64,000 nucleotides of DNA, taken from positions 1 to 64,000 of the forward strand of contig PMSM01000005.1 of the NCBI GenBank assembly GCA_003168335.1. The letters run 5' to 3'. The notes beneath the pieces are model-generated. The model had not been told where the DNA came from, did not search any database, and worked only from the letters and a program-made list of their open reading frames with translations. Every line of letters begins with the position of its first letter. Position 1 is the stretch's first letter. The stretch comes from Blastocatellia bacterium. GTDB lineage: Bacteria; Acidobacteriota; Blastocatellia; Pyrinomonadales; Pyrinomonadaceae. The translations under genes were made by a program, and so were the position numbers. Below, one piece after another: positions 16,388-25,529 of the stretch.

Positions 16388-17090
16388 GCCGCGCGATGTT
16401 CCTTTGAATTGCCGCCTGGCGCCGGCGCATCTCTTTTATCTGCATTTGCAAATCGAGCAGATGCAAATCCAGCATTAATCGCAGATCGTTGTTCAGCTTC
16501 AGCCCGCGCTCAAAATCCTTCTGCGCTTCGCCGGCCTGCCCCTGAGTCTGATGGGCAAAACCGCGTTCCGCATAAACCAGCGGGTTGCGATCGTCGAGAG
16601 AGATGCTCTTATCAAAATCCGCAATCGCGAATTTAGCGTTGCCCTCGATTAGAAAGGCGCGGCCGCGTTTGAAATAAGCTTCGGCGTCATTCGGATTGAT
16701 CTTGATTGCGCGGTCAAAGTCAGTGAGAGCGCCATCAAGATCCAGCTGGTTCGATCTGATGTAACCGCGATTGAGGTAGGCCTCTGTGATGTCGTGGTTA
16801 TTCGTTGCCAACTGAGGATCTAATTCGCAGGCAGTCTCGTAGTCTGTAATAGCACCGTCAAGATCTCCGCCGGCGCGCTTTGCTTTGCCGCGATTCAGAT
16901 AAGCGTCGGCCAGCCTTGGATCAATTGTAAGCGCACGATCGTAATCCACAATTGCGCCCGCTATGTCGCCTTTGCTAAAACGCTCGACACCTTGTCTGAG
17001 GTATTTCTTTGCGGATTGCGGTTGTTGCGCAGAGGCGTTTGGTGGGCAAGCCAAGAGACCAAGAATCGCGATGAACAAGAAGCGCTTCAT
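16332..17090 (-). CDS. Secreted tetratricopeptide repeat protein
   Basis: ATG 17090 follows GGAGGT. The 252-residue protein has a signal peptide (FLFIAILGLLACPPNASAQ) and then five or more TPR units of 34 residues (for example AGAIVDYDRALTIDPRLADA and GALTDFDRAIKINPNDAEA) up to about residue 205, ending in a basic helix. TPR proteins act as scaffolds for protein complexes. The Cys at the end of the hydrophobic segment (LLAC) could be a lipobox, but AQQ looks like an ordinary signal peptidase site. The last 56 bases overlap the end of the VWFA gene on the other strand. Confidence 0.8.
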   Translation of the reverse strand: MKRFLFIAILGLLACPPNASAQQPQSAKKYLRQGVERFSKGDIAGAIVDYDRALTIDPRLADAYLNRGKAKRAGGDLDGAITDYETACELDPQLATNNHDITEAYLNRGYIRSNQLDLDGALTDFDRAIKINPNDAEAYFKRGRAFLIEGNAKFAIADFDKSISLDDRNPLVYAERGFAHQTQGQAGEAQKDFERGLKLNNDLRLMLDLHLLDLQMQIKEMRRRQAAIQRNIARLTLGNPTDAGFPRRAPAV

Positions 17091-17162
17091 GGTTACCTCC
17101 GTAAGAGAAAGGCGTCACGGCTTCTTCCGAGGCGGCCGTGACAGCGCGTTTCGGTGAATCGT

Positions 17163-17429
17163 CTACTGCACAGTCGCGGGTAACAAAGAACCGCGGGTAT
17201 CTGACGCGATGGCCATGCCATCTCCCATCTTTCCAATCATCCCATGAAAATGAATATCAGTCCCCGACAAAACCAAAAGTACGTCACCAGCCTGATACCG
17301 CGGGTCGTCAAGTCCGAACCGAATTACTGTCGCCTGGCCATTCTCGTGTTCGAGGGTTTCGAATGAAAAGGTCTCGGCGTCTACTACATAAGTCTGTACG
17401 TGCGTTGCTGTTCTCTGCGAATCAGGCAT
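17163..17429 (-). CDS. Small protein of unknown function (88 residues)
   Basis: ATG 17429 has AAGGA about 8 bases upstream. The product is rich in beta-strand-like stretches (HVQTYVVDAETFSFETLEHENGQATVIRFGLDD, then AGDVLLVLSGTDIHFHGMIG) and has no signal peptide. Codon usage and the ribosome site favour a real gene, but I recognise no family. It lies between the TPR gene and tRNA-His, all on the minus strand. Confidence 0.55.
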   Translation of the reverse strand: MPDSQRTATHVQTYVVDAETFSFETLEHENGQATVIRFGLDDPRYQAGDVLLVLSGTDIHFHGMIGKMGDGMAIASDTRGSLLPATVQ

Positions 17430-17464
17430 GAAATATGTCCTTCTACTTAATTGCTGGTCTTAAA

Positions 17465-17542
17465 TGGGGCGGCTAGTCGGGTTCGAACCGACGACCTCCT
17501 GAGCCACAGTCAGGCGTTCTAACCAACTGAACTATAGCCGCC
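17465..17542 (-). tRNA. tRNA-His (GTG)
   Basis: Full cloverleaf on the minus strand. The acceptor GCGGCTA pairs with TAGCCGC, with the extra G-1 opposite C73 that marks histidine tRNAs and an encoded CCA. The anticodon loop is CTGTGGC (anticodon GTG), the stem CCTGA/TCAGG, and the T loop is TTCGAAC. Confidence 0.95.
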
Positions 17543-17792
17543 AGATAGCATCCGATTAGTTCAAATCAAATTGTCATCTAACTGACTGTTTACACTAGTC
17601 ATAGAATTTGTTCAAGTATGGGCCTCGAGCAATAACTTTAGTCTTCCCCAATCAATTAAGCGCGACTGGAGGCCGTTACTTTGCCCGCCGCCGGTGAACA
17701 GGGTCAGGGGAGACATGCATTTGACTCTGGCAAGTTCGGTTAGCTTGCAGTATTCTTCGCACGCCCGAAAAACTTGTCGCCTGGAGCTAACC

Positions 17793-20700
17793 ATGAACAC
17801 GAGAAGATCCCTTCATAGGATTTGCGCTTTTGCTATGTCTATCGCCGCTGCCGTGACCCTGTGGCAATTCTCATCCGGCGTGCACGCTCAGAAGGCTGAA
17901 AAGCCAAAGACTACGGTTGCCGCCGACAAGAAAACCGCCGCCATCAAGACGGAAGCATCGCCGAACAACGCTGAATATGGAGCGAAGGTCAAAGAGTACA
18001 CAACGCAGCCGTACTTCATGACTGAGCTCGTCGATCATCTGCCCGCTTCGGACAAGGTGCCTTCGCCGGACAAGATTCTCGGTTATGCAGTTGGCGCGCC
18101 GGGGCATCTTACTTACACGAAAGATCTGTATCGTTACTACCGCGAGCTGGAAAAGACTACACCGCGAGTGCGAACGTTTGTTGCGCCGGAAAAGAGCGAG
18201 GAAGGCAAAGAGCAATTGCTGGTTGCCGTTGGCGATGAAGCGTCCATCGCGAAGCTCGATCGTTACAAAGAAATCACTGCAAAGTTGGCTGACCCGCGGG
18301 GCATTACCGACGCCGAAGCGGAACAGTTAATCGGTGAAGGAAAGGCCCTGTACTGGGCTTCGGGATCGATTCACTCGCCCGAGACCGGATCGCCGGAAAT
18401 GTTGATGGAGCTTGCGTATCGTCTGGCCGTTGAGGAAACGCCATTCATCAAAGCCATCCGCAAAAATGTCATCGTCCTGATCACCCCGGCGCTCGAGGTT
18501 GATGGCCATGACCGCATGGTCGATACCTACAACTATCGCAAGGCGAATCCGGGCAAAAACGTGCCGCCGCTAGTTTACTGGGGCCATTACGTCGCTCACG
18601 ATAACAATCGTGACGGATTGGGCATGGCGCTGGCGTTGTCGCGCAATCAGATGAAGACTTTTCTTGAATATCATCCGACGGTTCTGCACGATCTGCACGA
18701 GTCGGTGCCTTTTCTCTATACCTCGACAGGGACCGGGCCTTACAACGCCTGGCTCGATCCAATCGTAATCGATGAGTGGAACCTGCTCGCTTATCACGAA
18801 ATTGAAGAGATGACCAAGCGCGGTGTGCCGGGCGTGTGGACGCACGGCTTCTATGACGGTTGGGCGCCGAATTACATGTTCTATGTCGCCAATGGACACA
18901 ATTCGATCGGCCGCTTTTACGAAACCTTTGGCAACAGCGTGGCCGACACTCTGGACCGCACCGTCAGAGCAGAATCACAGCGCGATTGGTTTCGCCCTAA
19001 CCCGCCACAGCCGCGCGTGAAATGGTCATTGCGCAACAATGTCAATATGCAAGAGTCGGCCATTTTGCTGGCGATGAACTTTGTTTCGAACAATAAGGAT
19101 CGCTTTCTGAATAATTTCTATCTTAAGAGCAAACGCTCAGTCGCTAAGGCTACGAACGAAGGTCCAGCGGCCTGGGTGGTGCCGGCCGACCAGGCGCGGG
19201 TCGTGGAAGCAGCGGACATGGTGAACCTGCTCAGGCTGATGGGAGTTGAGGTTCATACGGTCAATAAAGAGATCAGCTTGAAGGATCAAAAGTTCCCCGC
19301 GGGATCCTACGTTATTCGGATGGATCAACCCTACTCTCGCATGGCTGACATGCTGCTCGATACGCAGTACTACAACGTGAATGACCCGCGACCATACGAC
19401 GACACGGGGTGGACGCTTGGCGCGTTGCGCAATGTCAAGACTGTTCGCGTGACTGACAAGAGCGTCTTGCAGGCGCCAATGACTTTGCTGACCCGAGACG
19501 CAAAGGTCGCAGGAACTGTTACCAATGCATCCTCGCCTACAGCGTATCTAATCAATCACAACGCCGAAAACAGTCTGATGACGTTGCGTTTCAAGCTTAA
19601 GGATTTGCAGATCGCCGCTGCCGAGGAACCGTTTGAAGCTGGAGGTCAGAAGTTCAATGCCGGAACCTTCATCATCAAGTCGTCTGACAATCCTGGCGAC
19701 TTGAAGCAGAAATTGGCAGGCCCGGTCGCGGATTCAGGACTGAAAGCGATCGCCATCGAGAAGCTGCCCGATATCAAGAGCCACCTGCTGGCAGTTCCGC
19801 GCATTGCGATTCTTCACACCTGGACGAACACGCAAAATGACGGCTGGTTTCGAGTTGAGTTTGATCGGCTTCAGGTTCCGTATTCATATATTTCTGATCA
19901 GGTCATTCGTGACACGCCAAACCTAAAAGAGAAATTTGACGTCATCATCTTTCCACCTGTCGGCGGATCCGCGCAGGCGATCGTCAGCGGCATTCCCATG
20001 CGCGGCGCGCCGATTCCGTTTAAGGGGAGCGACGTCACTCCGAACATGGGTCTTGGACCTGACCAGAGTGATGACATTCGCGGAGGAATGACCTTGCGTG
20101 GCGTGCTCAATCTTCAGAAATTCGTTGAAGACGGGGGCGTGTTTATCCCCATTACCAATTGCACGCGCATAGCGGTGGATTACGGTCTGGTCAGCGGCGT
20201 GGCGATCCAGGAGCCTCGGGCCCTTCAGGCGCGCGGCTCGGTTTACAACGCGACGTTTTCTGATCGGCGGAGCCCGATCTCTTACGGTTATGCCGAGACT
20301 TTGCCGATTTACTTTAATCAGGCGCCTCTGTTGCAGGTCGCGGCTGGCGGTGGCCCGGGCGGCGGCGGCGGTGGCGGCGAAGGTGGTGGCGCTGGGGGTG
20401 CTGGTGGGCGACCATCCGGCCGCGGGACACTGACTGACCCGGACATCGTTCAAGGGATGCCGCTGGCCGAGCCCGCCCCGCAAAGACGACCCGGCGGCGA
20501 GCAACTGACCGATGAGCAAAGGCTCCAGCAGGGCGCCTTTGTCACGCCACCTGAGTTAAGGCCACGCGTGGTTCTCAGATTCGCCTCCGATGAAAAGAAT
20601 CTGCTGATCAGCGGCATGCTCTCAGGAGGGTCGGAACTGGCAAATGCACCTGCGGTCGTCGATGTGCCCGTCGGTCAGGGCCACGTCATACTGTTTGCCA

Positions 20701-20843
20701 ACAATCCGATGTGGCGACATCAAACCCAGGGCAGTTTCTTTCTGATCTTTAACGCGGCCCTGAATTACGATCATCTGAGCGCCGGCCGAGATCGTCCCGC
20801 GGATCGGAACAGCGGAACGCGAACTGGGGACGACAATCAGTAA
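17793..20843 (+). CDS. M14-family zinc carboxypeptidase-like protein
   Basis: ATG 17793 has GGAG 8 bases upstream; the frame is open further left but the signal peptide (FAMSIAAAVTLWQFSSGVHA) starts here. The product has 1016 residues. The M14 zinc site is visible: HSPE at about 194-197 (HxxE, after LYWASGSI) and the third ligand in LHDLHES near 299-302. Substrate-site-like residues are in NNRDGLG. The C-terminal ~600 residues are a large beta-rich extension with a Gly-rich linker near 851-870. Such large secreted M14 proteins are frequent in acidobacteria and related groups and probably degrade peptides outside the cell. The final steps of catalysis need a Glu I could not place confidently. 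Confidence 0.8.
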   Translation: MNTRRSLHRICAFAMSIAAAVTLWQFSSGVHAQKAEKPKTTVAADKKTAAIKTEASPNNAEYGAKVKEYTTQPYFMTELVDHLPASDKVPSPDKILGYAVGAPGHLTYTKDLYRYYRELEKTTPRVRTFVAPEKSEEGKEQLLVAVGDEASIAKLDRYKEITAKLADPRGITDAEAEQLIGEGKALYWASGSIHSPETGSPEMLMELAYRLAVEETPFIKAIRKNVIVLITPALEVDGHDRMVDTYNYRKANPGKNVPPLVYWGHYVAHDNNRDGLGMALALSRNQMKTFLEYHPTVLHDLHESVPFLYTSTGTGPYNAWLDPIVIDEWNLLAYHEIEEMTKRGVPGVWTHGFYDGWAPNYMFYVANGHNSIGRFYETFGNSVADTLDRTVRAESQRDWFRPNPPQPRVKWSLRNNVNMQESAILLAMNFVSNNKDRFLNNFYLKSKRSVAKATNEGPAAWVVPADQARVVEAADMVNLLRLMGVEVHTVNKEISLKDQKFPAGSYVIRMDQPYSRMADMLLDTQYYNVNDPRPYDDTGWTLGALRNVKTVRVTDKSVLQAPMTLLTRDAKVAGTVTNASSPTAYLINHNAENSLMTLRFKLKDLQIAAAEEPFEAGGQKFNAGTFIIKSSDNPGDLKQKLAGPVADSGLKAIAIEKLPDIKSHLLAVPRIAILHTWTNTQNDGWFRVEFDRLQVPYSYISDQVIRDTPNLKEKFDVIIFPPVGGSAQAIVSGIPMRGAPIPFKGSDVTPNMGLGPDQSDDIRGGMTLRGVLNLQKFVEDGGVFIPITNCTRIAVDYGLVSGVAIQEPRALQARGSVYNATFSDRRSPISYGYAETLPIYFNQAPLLQVAAGGGPGGGGGGGEGGGAGGAGGRPSGRGTLTDPDIVQGMPLAEPAPQRRPGGEQLTDEQRLQQGAFVTPPELRPRVVLRFASDEKNLLISGMLSGGSELANAPAVVDVPVGQGHVILFANNPMWRHQTQGSFFLIFNAALNYDHLSAGRDRPADRNSGTRTGDDNQ

Positions 20844-20865
20844 TATCGATCAGAGAGAAACGAAA

Positions 20866-20941
20866 TGGTGCCCCCGGCAGGACTCGAACCTGCGGCCCTC
20901 TGCTTAGAAGGCAGATGCTCTATCCGCTGAGCTACGGGAGC
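20866..20941 (-). tRNA. tRNA-Arg (TCT)
   Basis: Minus-strand cloverleaf. Acceptor GCTCCCG pairs with CGGGGGC (one G-T pair), the anticodon loop is CTTCTAA (anticodon TCT), the T arm is GCAGG-TTCGAGT-CCTGC, and CCA is encoded. It lies 22 bases after the M14 gene, on the opposite strand. Confidence 0.95.
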
Positions 20942-21014
20942 CCTGAAATTAAAGCGGAGCCCGATGTTAGCACGGCTTGGAAGTCGCTCCAAAAAAACCG
21001 CTCATCAAACAAAG

Positions 21015-21042
21015 AGGCCGCCGGAATATGCTCCGGCGGCCT
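21015..21042 (-). terminator. Strong hairpin terminator
   Basis: AGGCCGCCGGA / TCCGGCGGCCT, an 11-bp perfect stem with a 6-base loop. It lies about 30 bases beyond the stop of the small gene at 21071, with T-rich tails on both sides (CTCTTTGTTTG on the minus strand, TTTT on the plus), so it may work both ways. Confidence 0.8.
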
Positions 21043-21070
21043 TTTCCTCACTGGAAGATTGTAGGTAGTG

Positions 21071-21319
21071 TTACGCAGCGCGCGTGATTTCCGCGGCTTC
21101 GGCATAGACACGACGTCCGTTGAGAGCATCGTCAATGATCTCTCTTACAGCCGAAATGTCCGGGTTAACATCCATTCGATCACACGCGGCAAGATGCCGA
21201 ATGATTCCTTCGGTGGCGATTTCATTTGCCGTACCGGACAGCTTCGAAAAGCGTCGTGCCTGGATATGATCGATTCTTTGAAGCCGCTCAGCCAGCGGCA
21301 GGCCCTTGTCTAGATTCAC
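21071..21319 (-). CDS. Small protein of unknown function (82 residues)
   Basis: GTG 21319 is preceded by GGAGAGAG about 8 bases upstream, and a strong terminator follows the stop. The product is soluble, helical and charged (ERLQRIDHIQARRFSKLSG ... DISAVREIIDDALNGRRVYAEAAEI). No family is recognised. The combination of ribosome site, good codon pattern and terminator supports a real small gene. Confidence 0.6.
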   Translation of the reverse strand: MNLDKGLPLAERLQRIDHIQARRFSKLSGTANEIATEGIIRHLAACDRMDVNPDISAVREIIDDALNGRRVYAEAAEITRAA

Positions 21320-21831
21320 GTCTTATTCTCTCTCCTTATATAACTAGCTCAGATCGGAACTCTGTTTTACTCACTATAGATGCTTCCTGAACGCTCACAG
21401 GATGCAAACACCTTGCAGTTTGTGAGAGATTCTGCAGAGTACAAGCCCGGAGAGGGGGCATAGGTAGCCTAAACTGTCTCAGCAAAACCCGATACTATAA
21501 CACGGAGTCGCCGGCCGAGCCAGATAAATCTTTGCGGCTATATCCCTCGACAACCCTGAGCTGAGCCCGAAGCACGGAGTTTAGGGCCGGTAGCGCACGG
21601 CGTCAGTGCGTTAGCGCACACATTGCCAGGAATTTTCCGGAGGAGACGGTAACCTTCTGGGTGCCGTTGAGACTCTTCAGTCGTTCACCTGGCGGTTGAA
21701 CGCTGTTGGCCGTTAACGCGGAGGATCTGGCATTCCAGCAAAAACGGAAAGCGCCGACAGTGCCTCCAAGCCGGAGACACTACGCCGACGCTCAATACCT
21801 TCGCTAAACCGTCTGAAAGCGGGCTGCTTGC
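21320..21831. other. 512-bp gap with no recognised gene
   Basis: No convincing reading frame. Several small inverted repeats are present (for example GTGCGTTAGCGCAC near 21616-21629) and the stretch 21540-21780 is GC-rich, so a structured RNA downstream of HU is possible. I looked for 6S, SRP, RNase P and tmRNA signatures and found none. Confidence 0.4.
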
Positions 21832-22146
21832 TTACTTTTTCGGAAGGACCGAGTCCTTCATCGCTTTGCCGACGCGAAACTTAAGGGTAGTTTTTGCTGG
21901 GATTTGGATAGTTTCGCCCGTCGCGGGGTTGCGGCCTTCACGCGCCTTCCGCTCTGAACGAACTAGTTTTCCAAAGCCCGGCAACACAAACTCGCCGTTG
22001 GTTTTCACTTCAGCAGTTGCCAGGTTTGCCAGATCTTCGAAAAGCTGCTTCACCTGGGCACGTTTCATTTCCGTCCGTTCCGCAAAGAAATTAATAACCT
22101 CAGACTGGGTCATGCGCTTCTTGCCTGTTGCCGTGCTGGTCGCCAT
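21832..22146 (-). CDS. hup: DNA-binding protein HU
   Basis: ATG 22146 follows GGAGGTGG. The 104-residue protein is the HU/IHF fold: MTQSEVINFFAERTEMKRAQVKQLFEDLANLA, the beta arm and signature GFGKLVRSERKAREGRNPATGETIQIPAKTTLKF, and the C-terminal helix VGKAMKDSVLPKK. It starts with a short extra Thr/Ser/Lys tail (about 12 residues). HU binds and bends DNA without strong sequence preference and compacts the chromosome. The single-gene setting fits. The signature contains the Pro of RNPATGE that intercalates into the minor groove. Confidence 0.95.
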   Translation of the reverse strand: MATSTATGKKRMTQSEVINFFAERTEMKRAQVKQLFEDLANLATAEVKTNGEFVLPGFGKLVRSERKAREGRNPATGETIQIPAKTTLKFRVGKAMKDSVLPKK

Positions 22147-22519
22147 GTGTGGTGTACCACCTCCAAAAAGTCAACAAAATGAGAAAACTGTCGCAGCCAG
22201 ATATACCACAGACAAGGCATAAAGTCTGCTAAAATTCGCACTTTTTCGGCCATTTTGGCAAATATTTTTTGTTGGCCATAGTTGAACGCGACTGTCGCCC
22301 CGGGTGTAGGATCTACGCTTCGATAAAGCATGACGCCGAGTAGCCGCCCGCCGCGTAAGACAGTCGACAGTGCTGAGGCGATTGCACCCCGCACTGGCAG
22401 CCGCTTCAATCTGGGTTGGCACCGTTTGCGGCCGGCGATCTTCGAAGGTTAAGTTAAGGAGGTTGCTGGAAGGACGGTCCATCGGAAGCAGCCGCCGTCG
22501 AGGAATTTCTAACTTGGGT
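22147..22519. other. Leader and spacer upstream of HU
   Basis: This 373-bp gap must hold the HU promoter on the minus strand. The part nearest the gene is AT-rich (22180-22280), with TATATC about 60 bases before the start as a possible -10 box, but I cannot assign a good -35. The remainder, up to tRNA-Pro, is GC-rich and shows no gene. Confidence 0.35.
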
Positions 22520-22596
<77 letters not shown>

Positions 22597-22644
22597 TACT
22601 TACCTACAAGTTTGCAGTCGTCCATTTGAAGTAGACCCGCCATT

Positions 22645-23268
22645 CTAGCGAGCGCTGGAAGGTATGGTCAAGGTACGCAAAAACTCACGCGCACTTAACA
22701 ACGCGCGCGCGCGATGGCTGACCTGATTCTTGCTTGCGGGTTTTAGCTCAGCGAAGGTCTTATCGTATCCGATCGGAATGAACACGGGATCGTAACCAAA
22801 GCCCTGCGATCCGCGGGGCGCGAAGTCAATATGTCCGTCGCATTTGCCCACTGAGATGTTGAGAATGTGGCCTTCGCCGTTAGCGATTGCAATAGCCGAA
22901 ACGAATCGTGCAGTGCGTCTTGGCGCCGGGAAGGTCAATAGTGCGCTTAGCAGTTTGGCCGTACGCTCCGCGTCCGAACTCCGTTCGCCGGCGTACCGAG
23001 CGGAGAGGACACCTGGCGCGCCGCCCAGTGCGTGGACTTCCAAACCGGAATCATCTGCCAACGTCAGCAGCCCAGTTTGCTTTGAGTAGCCTACGGCCTT
23101 CAAAGAAGCATTCTCGATAAACGTGTCGCCGGTCTCCGGAACCGCAATGACATCGGGAAAGTCGGCGAGGCCGTGCAAATCAAGCTGGAAGTCGCTGAGC
23201 AATTGCCGAAATTCTTCGAGTTTCCCTTCGTTTCGCGTGGCAATTAGCAGAGAACACGGTGTGTTCAC
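22645..23268 (-). CDS. rdgB: XTP/dITP diphosphatase (RdgB/HAM1 family)
   Basis: The start is GTG 23268, which overlaps the stop codon of the upstream gene by 4 bases (GTGA) and gives 207 residues, the normal length. A longer reading upstream would run deep into the neighbour. Family motifs are the N-terminal [12 protein letters not shown] (substrate phosphates), [14 protein letters not shown], the metal-binding [19 protein letters not shown], and [10 protein letters not shown]; the C-terminal SHRARAL is also conserved. The enzyme hydrolyses non-canonical purine nucleotides such as ITP, dITP and XTP to monophosphates, keeping them out of DNA and RNA. Confidence 0.92.
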   Translation of the reverse strand: MNTPCSLLIATRNEGKLEEFRQLLSDFQLDLHGLADFPDVIAVPETGDTFIENASLKAVGYSKQTGLLTLADDSGLEVHALGGAPGVLSARYAGERSSDAERTAKLLSALLTFPAPRRTARFVSAIAIANGEGHILNISVGKCDGHIDFAPRGSQGFGYDPVFIPIGYDKTFAELKPASKNQVSHRARALLSAREFLRTLTIPSSAR

Positions 23269-24986
23269 TTGGAAGTTTCCGGAGCCAGGGTCACCAGTAG
23301 TGATCCAACCCGGCCGAAGGCGGATCGAGACGTCCATTCAATTCCGGCATCTTTTAAAATAACGACACTGACGGCATACGGAAAGGACCGCGATGCTTCG
23401 TCGATGGCGGTTGCGCTGGTAGAAAATGCAGATCGTTCGTGCTCAGAGAAGAGCTCGACAAAGGAAATAGCCGCGTGCTGATCACTAGCGAAAGTAAGAG
23501 CAGTTATCGGCAGCGAAACATCGACCAGACGTTGGGACTTTCGAAACGCGTCAGTGGAAGTTAGAGATTGAGATTGCGCTTTCGCCTGCAGACAGCGACG
23601 AACGCCCTCGGCCGGCCCAATAAGAAAGTGGTCGTCGGCAAAGCTAGCCGCCCAATTGTCGGTCTCTGAAAGCATTAGTTCGAAGTCGCCCACGTTTTCA
23701 GTCTTCGCTTTTACGCCCAGCCGTTGTTGGGCCAGCTTCCGCAGGCCCTGCCGGTCAAGGGCTTCTGTGACGAGGACCGAAGGCGAGGTTTCTTCCAGTC
23801 GGATGGTTTGCATTCGAGTGCCAACGACGTGCACGAAAGTGTCGGGGTCCTCGACTCCATAAGGTTTGAGAAGGCTGCGCAGCATGGGGCGTGCGGCAAT
23901 CGCGCCGACCAGATCAGCGTGCGATGCGATGATGGCGTTCAGATCGCGCCAAACGCCCTCGACGTCACGAAAGTGATAAAGCGAAACAGAGTGCGCGTCA
24001 GGAGGCACAAAGGGAAGGTCACCGAGTGCGAGCTTGTCTTCCGGCACGAAGCTGCCGCGAAGCTTATCGGCCACGCCCGGAGAGAGGGTTATTGAGCTTC
24101 GGTCCTCAACCATCCCATCCACAAACCTCGAACTCCAGCCCAAACCGTCGACGAGATTACCCAACGTGTCGGAGAAAATCCGCGAGACAGTAACAGCCTC
24201 TGCTGATGAACCCGCACGGTAAAGTGCGAAAGCCTGTAGAAATGACTTCACTCCGGGCTTCGATATAAAGCCGAACACGGTCGCATTCGGCGCGTCGACT
24301 TTCTTGCGCAAGTCATCAAGCTGCTTTTCACCGGCAAGTGCGGCGCGCTTTCCCCGGCGCGCTTCAAGGCAGTGCAAGACCGACGGCTCGTCATTGCCGA
24401 TGATCGCGACCGTTTCAGCGAACGCCGCCACGATGTGCCGGGCCCCATCAGGGGACGACCACTCACTTAAGTCGACGCCATCAATCTGCTTTCGCGATAA
24501 CAACGGCTGGCCGTATACGCGCCGGGCAAGCTCTTCGATTTGTTGCTCGATCGTTGGTCGCATTCGCCGCGGAGTCGTGTGAGTTTCGATCACCAGCGTA
24601 GCGAGCGGCTTAATGGTAAGAGTGGGGCCCACCTGACTTGCCTCTGCGCCGGTGAAGACGATCGCCACTTGTGATCGCGCCAGAAGGACTGCTTGAGTTG
24701 AACCGAGTCCGGTCCATCGCGCCAGTCGAATGAGCCAGCGATTTGGCAGGAAACCCGAGCGTGCACCTACCGGACCAGCCAATGCTTTCCAAGCCTGGGT
24801 CGCTTCGATTCCCTGTGCTACTTCGGTGAGATCGTTTGCTTCGACGAAAGCGAGACAGTCTGCCGGCGCATAAGTCGCCATATCCGTCCGCGCCGCACGG
24901 TTCCAATAGAGCCACCCGACGACGAAAGCTATGACCAGGAGAGCAAGAAGACTTTTTGCGCGACGAGGTTTAATCAATGCTCGCAT
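23265..24986 (-). CDS. Membrane-anchored protein of unknown function
   Basis: ATG 24986 gives 573 residues; a TTG 27 bases upstream is possible. A basic N-terminus and one hydrophobic helix (LLALLVIAFVVGWLYW) anchor a large outer domain with the pattern YAPADCLAFVEANDLTEVAQGI near its start, which resembles DUF3352-like proteins. The rest contains repeated alpha/beta segments (DLPFVPPDAHSVSLYHFRDVEGVWRDLNAIIASH). No catalytic motif is evident. It is co-transcribed with rdgB, overlapping it by 4 bases. Confidence 0.6.
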   Translation of the reverse strand: MRALIKPRRAKSLLALLVIAFVVGWLYWNRAARTDMATYAPADCLAFVEANDLTEVAQGIEATQAWKALAGPVGARSGFLPNRWLIRLARWTGLGSTQAVLLARSQVAIVFTGAEASQVGPTLTIKPLATLVIETHTTPRRMRPTIEQQIEELARRVYGQPLLSRKQIDGVDLSEWSSPDGARHIVAAFAETVAIIGNDEPSVLHCLEARRGKRAALAGEKQLDDLRKKVDAPNATVFGFISKPGVKSFLQAFALYRAGSSAEAVTVSRIFSDTLGNLVDGLGWSSRFVDGMVEDRSSITLSPGVADKLRGSFVPEDKLALGDLPFVPPDAHSVSLYHFRDVEGVWRDLNAIIASHADLVGAIAARPMLRSLLKPYGVEDPDTFVHVVGTRMQTIRLEETSPSVLVTEALDRQGLRKLAQQRLGVKAKTENVGDFELMLSETDNWAASFADDHFLIGPAEGVRRCLQAKAQSQSLTSTDAFRKSQRLVDVSLPITALTFASDQHAAISFVELFSEHERSAFSTSATAIDEASRSFPYAVSVVILKDAGIEWTSRSAFGRVGSLLVTLAPETSK

Positions 24987-25222
24987 CCTAAACTTTGTCG
25001 TGTCGGCTAGCAAATGGGAGCGCGTTACCGCAGGCCTTTTTCTCGCTCAAATCCCGAATGTCAGCACGTCAAAGACCTTTTCTATCTGCCGCCTCAGCCG
25101 AAGCGAAGGGGCCAGAGCCCGAAGTATCACTGCATGGTCAAGTACGCTCGGGATCGGGCCGTGGTACTGCGAAAGTCCCCTTATTTCGCTTAATCGCAGT
25201 AAGTTAAACGGCGCAAAATTCT

Positions 25223-25251
25223 GTTGACAGGGATTGGCTCGTAGTGTAGCC
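25223..25251 (+). promoter_or_regulatory. Probable promoter of the pil operon
   Basis: TTGACA (25223-25228), 17-base spacer, TAGCCT (25246-25251), about 280 bases before pilM. The -35 is perfect and the -10 is weak. It is the only good candidate in the gap 24987-25325 between the divergent genes; nothing else is recognised in that gap. Confidence 0.45.
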
Positions 25252-25325
25252 TTGAATCCGGCGGTAGAGCCACGGGCCTTATCCTATGTGGCGGCCAGTT
25301 CTTTCAACCTCGACCGCGTCTGCTA

Positions 25326-25529
25326 ATGGCGGCCAGCCCGCCGAAGCGCCCCGCCCTTCGCGAGAATGCGAAGTCTTCTAAAAAACTTACTGTGAAAAAA
25401 CCAATGAAGAAGTCAAGCTATTTCAGCCGGATCAAATTAGTGCGCGCGGGGTTGTCCCGCGCCCGTCGCGCTCGCGCTCGGGTGCGGCGCCAACGCCTGC
25501 TCATGTTCAGGATTGCGAGGAGCCATTGA
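25326..25529 (+). CDS. Possible small basic protein upstream of pilM
   Basis: ATG 25326 opens 67 codons ending in TGA at 25527-25529, which overlaps the pilM ATG by one base. The peptide is extremely Lys/Arg/Ala-rich (for example LSRARRARARVRRQRLL) with no hydrophobic segment. The pilM ribosome site (GAGGAG) lies inside it, so it could be a coupled leader peptide. There is no clear ribosome site of its own, and the Arg-rich composition could result from GC-rich non-coding DNA. Confidence 0.3.
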   Translation: MAASPPKRPALRENAKSSKKLTVKKPMKKSSYFSRIKLVRAGLSRARRARARVRRQRLLMFRIARSH

